64,000 bases of DNA from contig NZ_JABVBB010000038.1 of the NCBI RefSeq assembly GCF_013346665.1, positions 653,214-717,213 of the forward strand, written 5' to 3'. Positions 1 through 8,502 of the stretch are shown piece after piece. This stretch comes from Sulfitobacter maritimus (GTDB lineage Bacteria; Pseudomonadota; Alphaproteobacteria; Rhodobacterales; Rhodobacteraceae). The notes beneath the pieces were generated by a model. That model was not told the DNA's origin. It ran no database searches and was given only the letters and a program-made list of their open reading frames with translations. The position numbers were made by a program, and so were the translations under genes. How positions within the stretch are numbered: the first letter of the stretch is position 1; every line of letters starts with the position of its first letter.

Positions 1-840
1 CGTGCCGCGTGCGCCCAACTGGCGCATAACCGGACCGATCAATCCCCCCTGAACCAGCGCCATCTGCACGCCAAACAGCCCCAGCGACAGGCCGATCATC
101 GTCGGTGACCAGCCAAAACGTTCCTGTACGAAATAGGCCCAGACAGCCGGGTAGGCGGCAAAGCCAACGTGATAGATAAAATAAACCCCCAGCAGCCGCC
201 CGATCCCCGGCAAACGGCCAAGCGCCTGCAAAGCCCCCAGCGGATTGGCACGGCGCCAGTCAAAGCGGCGGCGGTGTGCATGTGGCAAGGTCTCGCGCAG
301 CACTCGCCAGCCCAGCAGCGCATTGCCCGCCGCCAGTGCCGCCGCGGCCCAGAAAGGCGCGCGGGTGCCGTATTCGCCCAAGATCCCGCCAATAAGCGGC
401 CCCAGCACGAAACCTGCGCCAAAGGCCGCGCCGATCAGGCCAAAACGTGCCGCGCGGTCTTGGGCGGGCGAGATGTCGGCCATATAGGCCGAGGCCGTGG
501 CATGGGTCGCCGCTGTCACCCCGCCAACCAACCGCCCGATCAGCAGCAGCCAGACGCTTCCCGCCAGCGCCATGACGCTGTAATCCACCGTCATCACCAC
601 CAGCGCCAAGAGCAGCACCGGACGGCGGCCAAAGCGGTCCGACAGCCCGCCCAGCACCGGGCCGAAAAGGAATTGCATCGCGGCAAAGCTGGTGGCCAAG
701 ACCCCGCCCCAAAGTGCGGCTTCGCTAAGATCGCCACCCCGCACCTCGCGGATCAGGTCCGGCATCACTGGCAGGATCAGCCCGACGCCCATCGCGTCGA
801 TCATCACCGTCAGCAGGATAAAGATCAGCGGCAGCGGCAT
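1..840 (-). CDS. MFS drug-resistance-type transporter (C-terminus beyond window)
   Basis: Inner-membrane proton-driven exporter of the TetA/Bcr-like major facilitator group; substrate unknown. The reading frame starts MPLPLIFILLTVMIDAMGVG and runs off the window edge, giving 280 residues and about eight hydrophobic helices. The MFS motif A is seen as GLSDRFGRRPVLL in the loop after helix 2. The start ATG lies 4 nt after the pcaB stop, so it is probably translationally coupled to pcaDB. Export or uptake of an aromatic compound is a reasonable guess from context, but the N-terminus looks like a TetA-type exporter. The end of the gene is not visible. Confidence 0.85.
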   Translation of the reverse strand, partial: MPLPLIFILLTVMIDAMGVGLILPVMPDLIREVRGGDLSEAALWGGVLATSFAAMQFLFGPVLGGLSDRFGRRPVLLLALVVMTVDYSVMALAGSVWLLLIGRLVGGVTAATHATASAYMADISPAQDRAARFGLIGAAFGAGFVLGPLIGGILGEYGTRAPFWAAAALAAGNALLGWRVLRETLPHAHRRRFDWRRANPLGALQALGRLPGIGRLLGVYFIYHVGFAAYPAVWAYFVQERFGWSPTMIGLSLGLFGVQMALVQGGLIGPVMRQLGARGT

Positions 841-844
841 CCGG

Positions 845-2170
845 TCAGAGTTTTTCCGCGCGGGCGGCGAAGGCTGTGGCGGCAGCGGGGGCTTGGCCCA
901 ATTGCGTCTCCGGGCGGAACAGGTCGATGGGCAGATCGGGGTAATCGGCCAGTGCCAAATCCGCCAGCGGCACACGTTTGTCGAGCGCGTCATGTGCAAG
1001 ACCCTTGGCAACGCGCTGCGCCTCCGGGCGGGGCATACGCTCGGCCAGTGCAAAGCTCAGCGCTTCAGCATGGATCAACCCCAGCCCGCCATCAAGGTTG
1101 CGGTGCATTTGCAGCGGATGCGGCGTGATCCCGGCGCTGAGCCTTTTGGCGTGGTGCAAAGCGGAAGCAAGGCCCAGACAGACCTGCGGCAGGACCAACC
1201 ATTCCGCAAACCACGCGCCGCCGTCCCGCTGATGTTGATGCGTTGCCGCCGCTTGCAGGGTGGCGCGCAATCCGCTGTGCGCATGGTTCAAAGCCACAAG
1301 TACAGAGGGCGACACCGGGTTTTGTTTCTGCGGCATGGTCGAGGACCCGCCGGATTGGCTCAGCGCCAGTTCCTGCGTTTCACTGTTGGTCAGCCCCAGC
1401 AGCGACTGCCCCATATGCGCCAGTGCCGCCATCACACGGCCCTGCCAATCGACGATGCGCAGGATCGGGCTGCGGTCGTTGTGCCAACTGCGTTTGGGGT
1501 CATTCAACCCAAGTGCGCGGGCGAGATCGGCGCGGGTCTTTGCGGGGTCGGGACCAAGGACAGATGCCGTGCCCGCCGCGCCTGAAAGCGAGACCCAAAG
1601 CGTGTCTTTGCGCAGATCGGGCAGCGCCGCGACCGCGCCGATCAGCGGCATGCCCCATTCCGCCAGCACTGCGCCAAAGGAGGTCGGCGTGGCGTGTTGG
1701 CCATAGGTGCGCGCGGGCATTGGCAGATGGGCGTGGTCCTTCGCGGCTTTGGCCAGCGCTTTGATCACCTCGCGCAGGTCCGCCTCGGCCAGCAGCAGCG
1801 CTTGGCGCAGGCGCAGCATGAGGGCGGTGTCGATAATGTCTTGCGAGGTCGCGCCCCAGTGGACGTATTGCGCATGTTCCGGCGCCTGCATCTCAGAGCG
1901 GAACTGGTCGAGCAGGGCCGGGACGCTGACGCCGTTCTGACCCGTTGCCTCAGCCAGCGCACCGGGGTCGACGCGGATCTCAAGGCTGGCGCGGTGGATC
2001 GCCGCGGCGCTGAGTTCGGGGATCACGCCTTGGGCGCCTTGCACTTTGGCCAACGCCCCTTCGACCAGCAGCATGGCGCGGACCGCCGCACTGTCAGTGA
2101 AAAGTCGCCCGGCCTCGCCGCAGTCGAACAGGCGCGCGTAAAGAGTGCTATCGAAAACGCTGGCGGCCAT
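845..2170 (-). CDS. pcaB: 3-carboxy-cis,cis-muconate cycloisomerase
   Basis: Cytosolic enzyme of the protocatechuate branch of the beta-ketoadipate pathway; converts 3-carboxy-cis,cis-muconate to 4-carboxymuconolactone. It is a 441-residue member of the fumarase/aspartase superfamily, with the signature GSSTMPQKQNP at about residues 275-285 and HWGATSQDIIDT near 104-115. The start ATG at 2170 lies 2 nt after the pcaD stop, and the frame remains open upstream of it inside pcaD, so coupling rather than ORF length decides the start. The usual partners pcaG, pcaH, pcaC and pcaQ are not in the window. Confidence 0.93.
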   Translation of the reverse strand: MAASVFDSTLYARLFDCGEAGRLFTDSAAVRAMLLVEGALAKVQGAQGVIPELSAAAIHRASLEIRVDPGALAEATGQNGVSVPALLDQFRSEMQAPEHAQYVHWGATSQDIIDTALMLRLRQALLLAEADLREVIKALAKAAKDHAHLPMPARTYGQHATPTSFGAVLAEWGMPLIGAVAALPDLRKDTLWVSLSGAAGTASVLGPDPAKTRADLARALGLNDPKRSWHNDRSPILRIVDWQGRVMAALAHMGQSLLGLTNSETQELALSQSGGSSTMPQKQNPVSPSVLVALNHAHSGLRATLQAAATHQHQRDGGAWFAEWLVLPQVCLGLASALHHAKRLSAGITPHPLQMHRNLDGGLGLIHAEALSFALAERMPRPEAQRVAKGLAHDALDKRVPLADLALADYPDLPIDLFRPETQLGQAPAAATAFAARAEKL

Positions 2171-2172
2171 GG

Positions 2173-2976
2173 TTAGCCCTTCTGCTTGGAAATATGGCCG
2201 ACGCTGGCGAGGAAGTCGTTCAGCGTATCGGCGTATTCTTGGGGTTGTTCGACGCAGGGCAAATGGCCCGCGCGGCGGATTAGTTTGAACTTGGACGCCG
2301 GGATCAGGTCCATCATCTCGCGCACCAGATCGGGCGGGGTGGAGCCGTCCTCGGACCCCGCGATGCCAAGCGCAGGCAGGCGCAGGCCGGATGTCGGGGT
2401 CATGAAATCGCTGTGTGAAATCGCCGCCGAGCATCCCGCATAGCCTGCGTCGGGCTGGCGCACCAGCATGTTGCGCCAGAGCGCCAGTTCGGGCGTGGCG
2501 CGGAAGGCCGGGGAGAACCAGCGCTCCATCACGGCATCGGCAAGGCTTTCGATGCCGCCCTGTTCCACCGCCGCAATCCGCTCGGCCCACATGTCGCGGG
2601 TGCCGATCTTGGTGGCGGTGTTGGACAGCACCAGCGCGCGGATCATGTCGAGCCGTTTGACGGCGAGCCCTTGGGCGATCATGCCGCCGATCGACAGGCC
2701 AACAAAGACGCAATCGCGCACATTGAGGTGATCGAGGAGGCGCTCGGTATCGGTGATGAGCGAGCCCATCGCATAGGGCGCGGGCGGGCAGGACGACAGG
2801 CCGTGACCGCGCTTGTCAAAACGGATGATGCGCAAGCCAGGGGCGAGCAGCGGCATGATCGGGTCCCACAGGCGCAAGTCCGTGCCGAGCGAATTGGCAA
2901 AGACCACCGGGGCGCCGTTTTCGGGGCCATCGACGCGGTAGTGGAGTTGGACGTCACCAGTGTCGAATATCTGCAT
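2173..2976 (-). CDS. pcaD: 3-oxoadipate enol-lactonase
   Basis: Hydrolyses beta-ketoadipate enol-lactone to beta-ketoadipate, the step after decarboxylation of the PcaB product. 267-residue alpha/beta hydrolase with nucleophile Ser95 in GLSIGGM and the catalytic His near residue 238 in RAGHLPC. The start at 2976 is chosen because AAGGAG sits 6 nt upstream, and a longer in-frame extension has no ribosome site. First gene of a pcaD-pcaB-MFS run. About 220 bp of gene-free sequence separates it from the next minus-strand operon. Confidence 0.92.
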   Translation of the reverse strand: MQIFDTGDVQLHYRVDGPENGAPVVFANSLGTDLRLWDPIMPLLAPGLRIIRFDKRGHGLSSCPPAPYAMGSLITDTERLLDHLNVRDCVFVGLSIGGMIAQGLAVKRLDMIRALVLSNTATKIGTRDMWAERIAAVEQGGIESLADAVMERWFSPAFRATPELALWRNMLVRQPDAGYAGCSAAISHSDFMTPTSGLRLPALGIAGSEDGSTPPDLVREMMDLIPASKFKLIRRAGHLPCVEQPQEYADTLNDFLASVGHISKQKG

Positions 2977-3196
2977 GGGTGGTCTCCTTATGGCCCTTTG
3001 CCCGCCAGCATATAGCGCGATGGTCGGAGGGCAAAGGCGCAACCTTTCATAGGTGTCCCGCGCGGCGTTACGCGGGGCAGCATCATGCCAAACGCTTGTC
3101 TTCGGCCTGACCCGCCTACTGGGGCCGCGCGTCGCTTTGCCCCGGGGGTCGACGCTACTCTTCGCTCTGCCCCGTGTGCCCGCGCTACCCTGATCG

Positions 3197-4168
3197 TCAA
3201 CCTAGCGTTTGAAGCGCCCGCGCAAACATATCCGCATCCACGTTCCCCCCAGAGATCGTAACGATCACATCATCCCCCTCAACCTCGTCCCCACGGAACA
3301 GCGCCGCCGCCAGCGCCACAGCGCCACCTGGTTCCGCCACCACCTTCAGCCGGTTAAACGCATGGCCCATCGCTCGCAAAGCCTCGTCATCGCTCACCAC
3401 CAAACCCGGCCCAACCAGCCGCTGCAGGATCGGAAAGGTCAACTCCCCCGGCGCGGGGGTGACGATGGCATCACAGATCGACCCCAAAGCCTGCGCGTTG
3501 CGCTCGATCTTTCCAGACGCCAGCGAACGTTTGGTGTCGTCAAAACCTTCAGGCTCCGCCGGACGCACGCGAAACCCCGGTGCCTCGGCCTCTAACGCCA
3601 GCGCGATGCCAGAGGTCAGACCACCGCCGCCACAGCAAACGATAACCTCAGCCTGACCGATGCCCGCCTCGGCGGCCTGTTGGGCGATCTCCAGCCCGGT
3701 GGTGCCTTGGCCCGCGATCACCTGCGGCTCGTCATAGGGTTTGATCAGCGTGAGCCCGCGCTCTTTGGCAAGTTTCGCGCCGATCTCTTCGCGGCTTTCA
3801 TTCGCGCGGTCATAAAGCACCACCTCGGCGCCATAGGCGCGGGTGTTGGCGATTTTCAGGCGAGGGCTGTCTGACGGCATGACGATCACCGCAGGCACGC
3901 CGTGCATCTTGGCCGCCAGTGCCACCCCCTGCGCGTGGTTGCCGCTGGAATAGGCGATCACGCCGTTCTTGCGCAGATCAGGCTCCAGCGCGGAAAGTGC
4001 CGACCACGCGCCGCGAAACTTAAAGCTGCCCGTGTGTTGCAGACACTCCGGCTTGACCCAGATGCGACGGCCTGCGATCTCGTCGAGGAATGGCGAGTTC
4101 AGCAGCGGCGTGCGACGCACATGCCCCTTCGCGCGGGCAGCAGAGGCGCGGATCATGTCGATGTTCAT
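3197..4168 (-). CDS. Threonine/serine dehydratase-like PLP enzyme
   Basis: Fold type II PLP enzyme of 323 residues, most like catabolic threonine dehydratase or serine racemase. The PLP lysine is Lys50 in GSFKFRGA, and the cofactor phosphate loop is CCGGGGL. There is no C-terminal ACT domain, so feedback inhibition by isoleucine is unlikely and a catabolic or racemase role fits better. The start at 4168 overlaps the upstream hydrolase stop in an ATGA, which is why the 6-residue longer form was not chosen. Last gene of a three-gene operon. The exact substrate cannot be told from sequence. Confidence 0.85.
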   Translation of the reverse strand: MNIDMIRASAARAKGHVRRTPLLNSPFLDEIAGRRIWVKPECLQHTGSFKFRGAWSALSALEPDLRKNGVIAYSSGNHAQGVALAAKMHGVPAVIVMPSDSPRLKIANTRAYGAEVVLYDRANESREEIGAKLAKERGLTLIKPYDEPQVIAGQGTTGLEIAQQAAEAGIGQAEVIVCCGGGGLTSGIALALEAEAPGFRVRPAEPEGFDDTKRSLASGKIERNAQALGSICDAIVTPAPGELTFPILQRLVGPGLVVSDDEALRAMGHAFNRLKVVAEPGGAVALAAALFRGDEVEGDDVIVTISGGNVDADMFARALQTLG

Positions 4169-4989
4169 TGCATTTGTCCTATCCATTCGTGCAGCGCGGC
4201 AAGCGCTCCGGGTTCGTCCAGAAACGGCACATGGCCGCGTCCCGGCACCTCGACAGCAATCATGTCCGGCCGGCGGGCCTGCATTTCCAGTAGTGTTTCG
4301 CGGCTAAGCAGCGTCGAGTTTGCGCCCCGGATTGCCGCCAGTGGCAGACCTTCAAGCGCGTCGAAATCAGGCCAGAGGTCGGGTGGCGCGTGGCCCGAAG
4401 CGGCGGCCACAGCATCGCGCAGATGCGGGTCGTAGGTGATCTTCAACCCAGTCTCAGACTGCGTATAGTGCCGTTTGGCTTCCTCCAGCCAGCGCTCTTC
4501 AGGCACGTCTTCAAATTCGGGGAAGGCGCGGGCCATGGCGGCGGCAGCCTCGTGATGCGTTTTGGCCGATGGATTGCGGCCCAGATAGGCCATGATGAAA
4601 TCGATGCCCTTTGGGTCAAGCTCCGGCCCGACATCGTTCAAGGCCACGCCCAGCAAACGGTCCTTTGCCGCCATGGCGAGTCCCATCGCATTCAGCCCGC
4701 CGCGCGAAGTCCCAAGGATCGCGACCTGCGACAGTCTCAGATGATCCAGCAGTTCAAGCACATCACGACATTCCACCGGCAGGCTGTAGTTTTGCCAATT
4801 GGGATCAAAATCCGAACGGCCACGGCCCCGGTAGTCCATGCGGATCAGCCGATATTCGGCGAGATGCGGGGCGACATAGTCGAAATCCGCACCGGTGCGA
4901 GTCAGCCCCGCAAGGCACAGGATCGGCTGGCCGCTGCCCTCGTCCGTGTAATGCAGCGACAGGCCGTCTGACGTGGTAAATTGCGCCAT
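4165..4989 (-). CDS. Alpha/beta-fold hydrolase
   Basis: A 274-residue alpha/beta hydrolase with nucleophile elbow GTSRGG (Ser95), an HG-like oxyanion segment LAGLTRTG, and a C-terminal GRGHVPFLDEP that supplies the catalytic histidine. No signal peptide, so cytosolic. It sits between a haloacid dehalogenase and a threonine dehydratase-like gene, sharing 1 nt (TGATG) with the first and 4 nt (ATGA) with the second, so all three are surely co-transcribed. The substrate is not known; esters, lactones or C-C hydrolysis are possible. Confidence 0.85.
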   Translation of the reverse strand: MAQFTTSDGLSLHYTDEGSGQPILCLAGLTRTGADFDYVAPHLAEYRLIRMDYRGRGRSDFDPNWQNYSLPVECRDVLELLDHLRLSQVAILGTSRGGLNAMGLAMAAKDRLLGVALNDVGPELDPKGIDFIMAYLGRNPSAKTHHEAAAAMARAFPEFEDVPEERWLEEAKRHYTQSETGLKITYDPHLRDAVAAASGHAPPDLWPDFDALEGLPLAAIRGANSTLLSRETLLEMQARRPDMIAVEVPGRGHVPFLDEPGALAALHEWIGQMQ

Positions 4990-5675
4990 CACAACCCCGC
5001 GAGGGCCGGGATGCCGGTCAGGTCCTGTAGCTGATGTGCCGGTTTCCATGGCAACCGATCCACCGGATCGCCGCCGCGATTGACCCAAGCGGTGGTGAAG
5101 CCGTAACCTGTCGCAGCACCCGCGTCCCAACCGTTGGAAGAGACAAAAAGGACCTCTTCCTTAGCGCAGCCGAAATGCTGGCCCACCAAATCGTAAACCG
5201 ACGAATCGGGTTTAAAGATGCCAACACTTTCGACCGAAAGCGACACGTCCAGCACCTCTCCGATGCCCGCTGATTTCACCGCACCGTTCAACATTTCCGG
5301 CGATCCGTTGGACAGGATTGCGGTGTTCAGCCCACCGTCTTTCAGCGCACGCAGCATGTCCGGCACCTCTGGGTAGGCCTGCAATTCCCAGTAGAGCGCT
5401 AGCAGACGTTTGCGCAGGGCGGGGTCTGCGTCTAGGTCCATCTTCGCCAACGCCCAGTCCAGCCCGTCCTGCGTGACCTGCCAGAAATCGCAGTGCGCCC
5501 CGGTGACGGCACGCAGCCATGAATACTGCAACTGCTTGAGCCGCCAGTGTTCCGCAAGCTGGGGCCAACTGTCGGCAATGGCGGCAAAGGCTGGCTCTGT
5601 CGCCGCTTCGCGCGCGGCTGAAGCCACGTCAAACAGGGTTCCGTAGGCATCGAAAGCGCAAGTGGTGATCGGCAT
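4989..5675 (-). CDS. (S)-2-haloacid dehalogenase, type II
   Basis: HAD-superfamily hydrolase of 228 residues that matches the L-2-haloacid dehalogenase pattern throughout: FDAYGTLFD with nucleophile Asp9, the halide-cradle arginine in YSWLRAVTG, SNGSPEM, the motif III lysine in GIFKPDSSVY, and SSNGWDAGAA. The chemistry expected is replacement of a 2-halogen by hydroxyl with inversion. A promiscuous phosphatase is the alternative, but the arginine and tryptophan positions are those of true dehalogenases. The start ATG at 5675 has a GGGAGAG ribosome site; the frame extends upstream without one. First gene of its operon, divergent from the isomerase gene at 5869. Confidence 0.88.
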   Translation of the reverse strand: MPITTCAFDAYGTLFDVASAAREAATEPAFAAIADSWPQLAEHWRLKQLQYSWLRAVTGAHCDFWQVTQDGLDWALAKMDLDADPALRKRLLALYWELQAYPEVPDMLRALKDGGLNTAILSNGSPEMLNGAVKSAGIGEVLDVSLSVESVGIFKPDSSVYDLVGQHFGCAKEEVLFVSSNGWDAGAATGYGFTTAWVNRGGDPVDRLPWKPAHQLQDLTGIPALAGL

Positions 5676-5868
5676 TTGGCAATCTCTCCCATGTCTCGCG
5701 GGTAGAGTGACACGCGACTGCACCGGCGAAAAGGGGCGAAATCTGTCGTGCACCGCGCGGCGGGGGTTTACTCTCGGACATGCAATCCCCATGTTGCGTG
5801 GGTATTCGGAGCACCCGCGCAGATACGCGGCCTCCCCCCTTTCCCCCCATACAGATTGGAGACACCCG

Positions 5869-6306
5869 ATGGCTGAGGTCAAATCCGGCGACACAGTACA
5901 GATTCACTATACCGGCACGCTGCAAGACGGCACCACTTTTGACAGTTCCGAGGGCCGCGACCCGTTGGAGTTCGTTGTAGGCTCCGGCCAGATCATTCCC
6001 GGCCTCGACAGCGCGCTGCCCGGCATGACGGAAGGCGATAAAAAGGTCGTGCAAGTGGCGAGCGAAGAAGCTTACGGCCCGGTCAACCCCGAGATGCGCC
6101 AAGCCGTACCGCGCGAAGGCATCCCGGCGGACATCCCCCTTGATCCCGGCACGCAGTTGCAGATGCAGACCCCCGAAGGCCAAGCGCTGCCGGTGACCGT
6201 GGTTGAGGTCGATGAGACCACCGTGACCCTCGACGCCAACCACCCGCTGGCGGGCAAAGACCTTCAGTTCGATATCGAACTGGTCAAGATCGCTTCGGCG
6301 GCCTGA
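5869..6306 (+). CDS. FKBP-type peptidyl-prolyl isomerase, SlyD-like
   Basis: Cytosolic proline isomerase and chaperone of 145 residues. An FKBP domain opens with GDTVQIHYTGTLQDGTTFDSS and is interrupted by an insert-in-flap domain that contains the SlyD hallmark DANHPLAGK near residue 124. The histidine-rich metal-binding tail of E. coli SlyD is absent. The start at 5869 is supported by TTGGAGA 7 nt upstream. Monocistronic: a strong hairpin follows the stop and the neighbour upstream is divergent. Confidence 0.92.
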   Translation: MAEVKSGDTVQIHYTGTLQDGTTFDSSEGRDPLEFVVGSGQIIPGLDSALPGMTEGDKKVVQVASEEAYGPVNPEMRQAVPREGIPADIPLDPGTQLQMQTPEGQALPVTVVEVDETTVTLDANHPLAGKDLQFDIELVKIASAA

Positions 6307-6314
6307 GAATAGCG

Positions 6315-6337
6315 GCCGGGGGGACCTCCCCCCCGGC
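6315..6337 (+). terminator. Hairpin terminator after the SlyD-like gene
   Basis: A perfect 9-bp stem GCCGGGGGG/CCCCCCGGC around a 5-nt loop begins 8 nt after the stop codon and is followed by GTGTTTGCT. The T-run is weak, but position and stem strength fit a terminator. Confidence 0.7.
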
Positions 6338-6403
6338 GTGTTTGCTAGACGCTAGGCGTCTTTTCCCCTCGCACCGCAGCACGTTGGGGCTTATGCAGGG
6401 GCC

Positions 6404-7519
6404 ATGGATACCCCAGATACATTTGAGATTTTCCTTGTCTGCCCGCCGGGGCTTGAGGATTTGCTCTGCGCCGAGGCGCAAGAAAAGGGCTTTGCCGAAG
6501 CGCAGGCCCAGCCCGGTGGCGTGACCGTGCATGGCGGCTGGCCCGAGGTTTGGCGTGCGAACCTAGAGTTGCGCGGCGCGGGCCGCGTGTTGGCGCGGAT
6601 CGGGGGGTTTATGGCCTTCCATCTGGCGCAGTTGGACAAACGCTGCCGCAAGTTTCCCTTTGGCAATGTACTGCGCGCCGATGTCCCGGTGAAGGTGCAG
6701 GTGACGACGAAGGCGTCAAAGATTTACCACGCCGGCGCGGCGGCCCAGCGGGTCGAGACGGCCCTGCGCGAGAGCCATGGTATCACGGTCGATGCCGAGG
6801 CTGCGCTGGTGCTGAAGGTCCGGATTGACGACAACGCGGTGATGTTCAGCATCGATACCTCCGGCGAGGCGCTGCACAAGCGCGGCCATAAGGAGGCGGT
6901 CGGTAAGGCGCCGATGCGCGAGAATATGGCGGCGCTGATGCTCCGGTCTTGTGAATATGCGCCGGGTGAGCCCGTGGTTGATCCGATGTGTGGATCGGGG
7001 ACGTTTCTGATCGAGGCGGCGGAGATCGCAGCGGGGTTGAAGCCCGGACGCTCTCGGCGTTTCGCCTTTGAGGATTTGGCGAGCTTTGACGCTGCGGCTT
7101 GGGAAGAGATGCGCAGTGGTGGGGCGGTGGCCGAGCCTTCGGCGCGGTTCTTTGGCTCGGATCGGGACGCAGGTGCGATCCGGATGAGCACGGCCAATGC
7201 CGAGCGGGCCGGGGTCGGTGAGTGGTGCCATTTCGCCTGTCACGGGGCAGGGGAGGTGCAGCCGCCCGAAGGTTCGCCGGGGCTGGTCATTGTGAACCCG
7301 CCCTATGGGGGGCGGATTGGGAATAAGAAACTGCTGTATCCGTTGTATGGAACACTCGGTGAGACGCTGAAGGCACGATTCCGGGGCTGGCGTATTGGGC
7401 TGGTGACGTCAGAGCCGCCGCTTGCGAGAGCGACGGGGCTGCCGTGGAAGCAGCAGGGCCCGGCGATTGCGCATGGGGGGATGAAGGTCTGGCTTTGGCA
7501 GACGGATGCGTTGCGATAG
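6404..7519 (+). CDS. THUMP-domain class I SAM-dependent RNA methyltransferase (RlmL-like)
   Basis: A 371-residue N2-guanine RNA methyltransferase relative. The N-terminal ferredoxin-like and THUMP segment (FEIFLVCPPGLEDLL onward) binds RNA; the Rossmann methyltransferase half has DPMCGSGTFLIEAAEIA as the SAM loop and NPPYGGR as the catalytic motif. It is far shorter than E. coli RlmL and lacks the RlmK half, so it matches the stand-alone form common in alphaproteobacteria. Target probably 23S rRNA, with tRNA as the alternative. Single gene between two terminators. Confidence 0.85.
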   Translation: MDTPDTFEIFLVCPPGLEDLLCAEAQEKGFAEAQAQPGGVTVHGGWPEVWRANLELRGAGRVLARIGGFMAFHLAQLDKRCRKFPFGNVLRADVPVKVQVTTKASKIYHAGAAAQRVETALRESHGITVDAEAALVLKVRIDDNAVMFSIDTSGEALHKRGHKEAVGKAPMRENMAALMLRSCEYAPGEPVVDPMCGSGTFLIEAAEIAAGLKPGRSRRFAFEDLASFDAAAWEEMRSGGAVAEPSARFFGSDRDAGAIRMSTANAERAGVGEWCHFACHGAGEVQPPEGSPGLVIVNPPYGGRIGNKKLLYPLYGTLGETLKARFRGWRIGLVTSEPPLARATGLPWKQQGPAIAHGGMKVWLWQTDALR

Positions 7520-7628
7520 CAGCCGAGGGCGATCGCCTGCCCGTCGGGTGGCGATTCCGACGGTGATCCGTCCCACTTTATGGTGCAGTGGTAACGCACT
7601 CTCGCAAAGGTGCGCCTAGCCTTACCAA

Positions 7629-7658
7629 ATCGCCTCCCCGTGGGGACGGGTAGGCGAT
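7629..7658. terminator. Bidirectional hairpin between convergent genes
   Basis: Arms ATCGCCT and AGGCGAT (7 bp) enclose a second small stem CCCC/GGGG. It lies between the convergent methyltransferase and fabI genes. There is no T-run on either strand, so it is an imperfect terminator at best. A related sequence occurs at 52333-52356. Confidence 0.5.
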
Positions 7659-7701
7659 GGCCCGGCGCCTGCGGTTTGTTTGGGCCGAGGTCGTCAGACC
7701 C

Positions 7702-8493
7702 TTACAGGTTTTCCGCCTGCGGCATCCCCAGCACGTGGAACCCACCGTCGACGCGGATGATCTCCCCCGTCGTGCAGGCCCCCGCATCAGACGCCAGATA
7801 AACCGCCGTGCCACCAACAGCCTCCAACGTCGCATTCGACCGCAACGGCGCATTCTGATCCGTGTGCTTATAGGTCTTGCGCGCGCCGCCGATGGCCGCC
7901 CCTGCGAGGGTCTTCATCGGCCCCGGCGAGATGGCGTTCACCCGGATGCCCTCCGGCCCCAGATCATTCGCCAGATAGCGCGTCGCACTCTCCAGTGCGG
8001 CCTTGGCAACACCCATCACGTTGTAATTCGGCGTGACCCGGTTTGACCCCATGTAGGTCAGCGTCATCAAGGTGCCGCCATTTTCAACCATCAGCGGATG
8101 CGCGCGGCGGGCCACGTCGATGAAGGAATAGGCCGAGATATCCATCGAGTTTTTGAAATTCGCCCGGCTGGTGTTCAGGAACCGCCCCGACAACTCGGAT
8201 TTGTCCGAGAAAGCAATGGCATGCACGACGAAGTCAATCGTCGGCCAGCGCGCGCCCAATTCCTCAAACGCGCGGTCGAGCGAGGCGTCGTCGGTCACGT
8301 CAACGTCAACCATAAAGTCCGAGCCAACGCTCTGCGCCAGCGGCTCAAGACGCTTGCCAAAGGCCTCGCCCTGATAGGTGAAAGCGAGTTCGGCCCCGGC
8401 CTCGGCCATCGCCTTGGCGATGCCCCAAGCGATGGAGCGTTCGTTGGCCACACCCATGATGAGGCCGCGTTTTCCTGCAAGCAATCCTGACAT
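7702..8493 (-). CDS. fabI: Enoyl-[acyl-carrier-protein] reductase (NADH)
   Basis: Final reduction of each fatty-acid elongation cycle; cytosolic, and the triclosan target in most bacteria. 263 residues in the SDR fold with the FabI-type nucleotide segment GLIMGVANERSIAWGIA and the catalytic Tyr-x6-Lys seen as YNVMGVAK. It begins 9 nt after the fabB stop, so the two form an operon. In the Rhodobacterales arrangement I remember, fabA would come first (fabA-fabB-fabI), but here fabA is about 3 kb upstream. Confidence 0.95.
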   Translation of the reverse strand: MSGLLAGKRGLIMGVANERSIAWGIAKAMAEAGAELAFTYQGEAFGKRLEPLAQSVGSDFMVDVDVTDDASLDRAFEELGARWPTIDFVVHAIAFSDKSELSGRFLNTSRANFKNSMDISAYSFIDVARRAHPLMVENGGTLMTLTYMGSNRVTPNYNVMGVAKAALESATRYLANDLGPEGIRVNAISPGPMKTLAGAAIGGARKTYKHTDQNAPLRSNATLEAVGGTAVYLASDAGACTTGEIIRVDGGFHVLGMPQAENL

Positions 8494-8502
8494 AACGCGC
8501 CC

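Noticed and set aside
169-1128. Plus-strand open frame at the left end
   Set aside because: Antisense of the MFS gene and the pcaB tail. The product is rich in Arg, Gln and His and has no recognisable fold.
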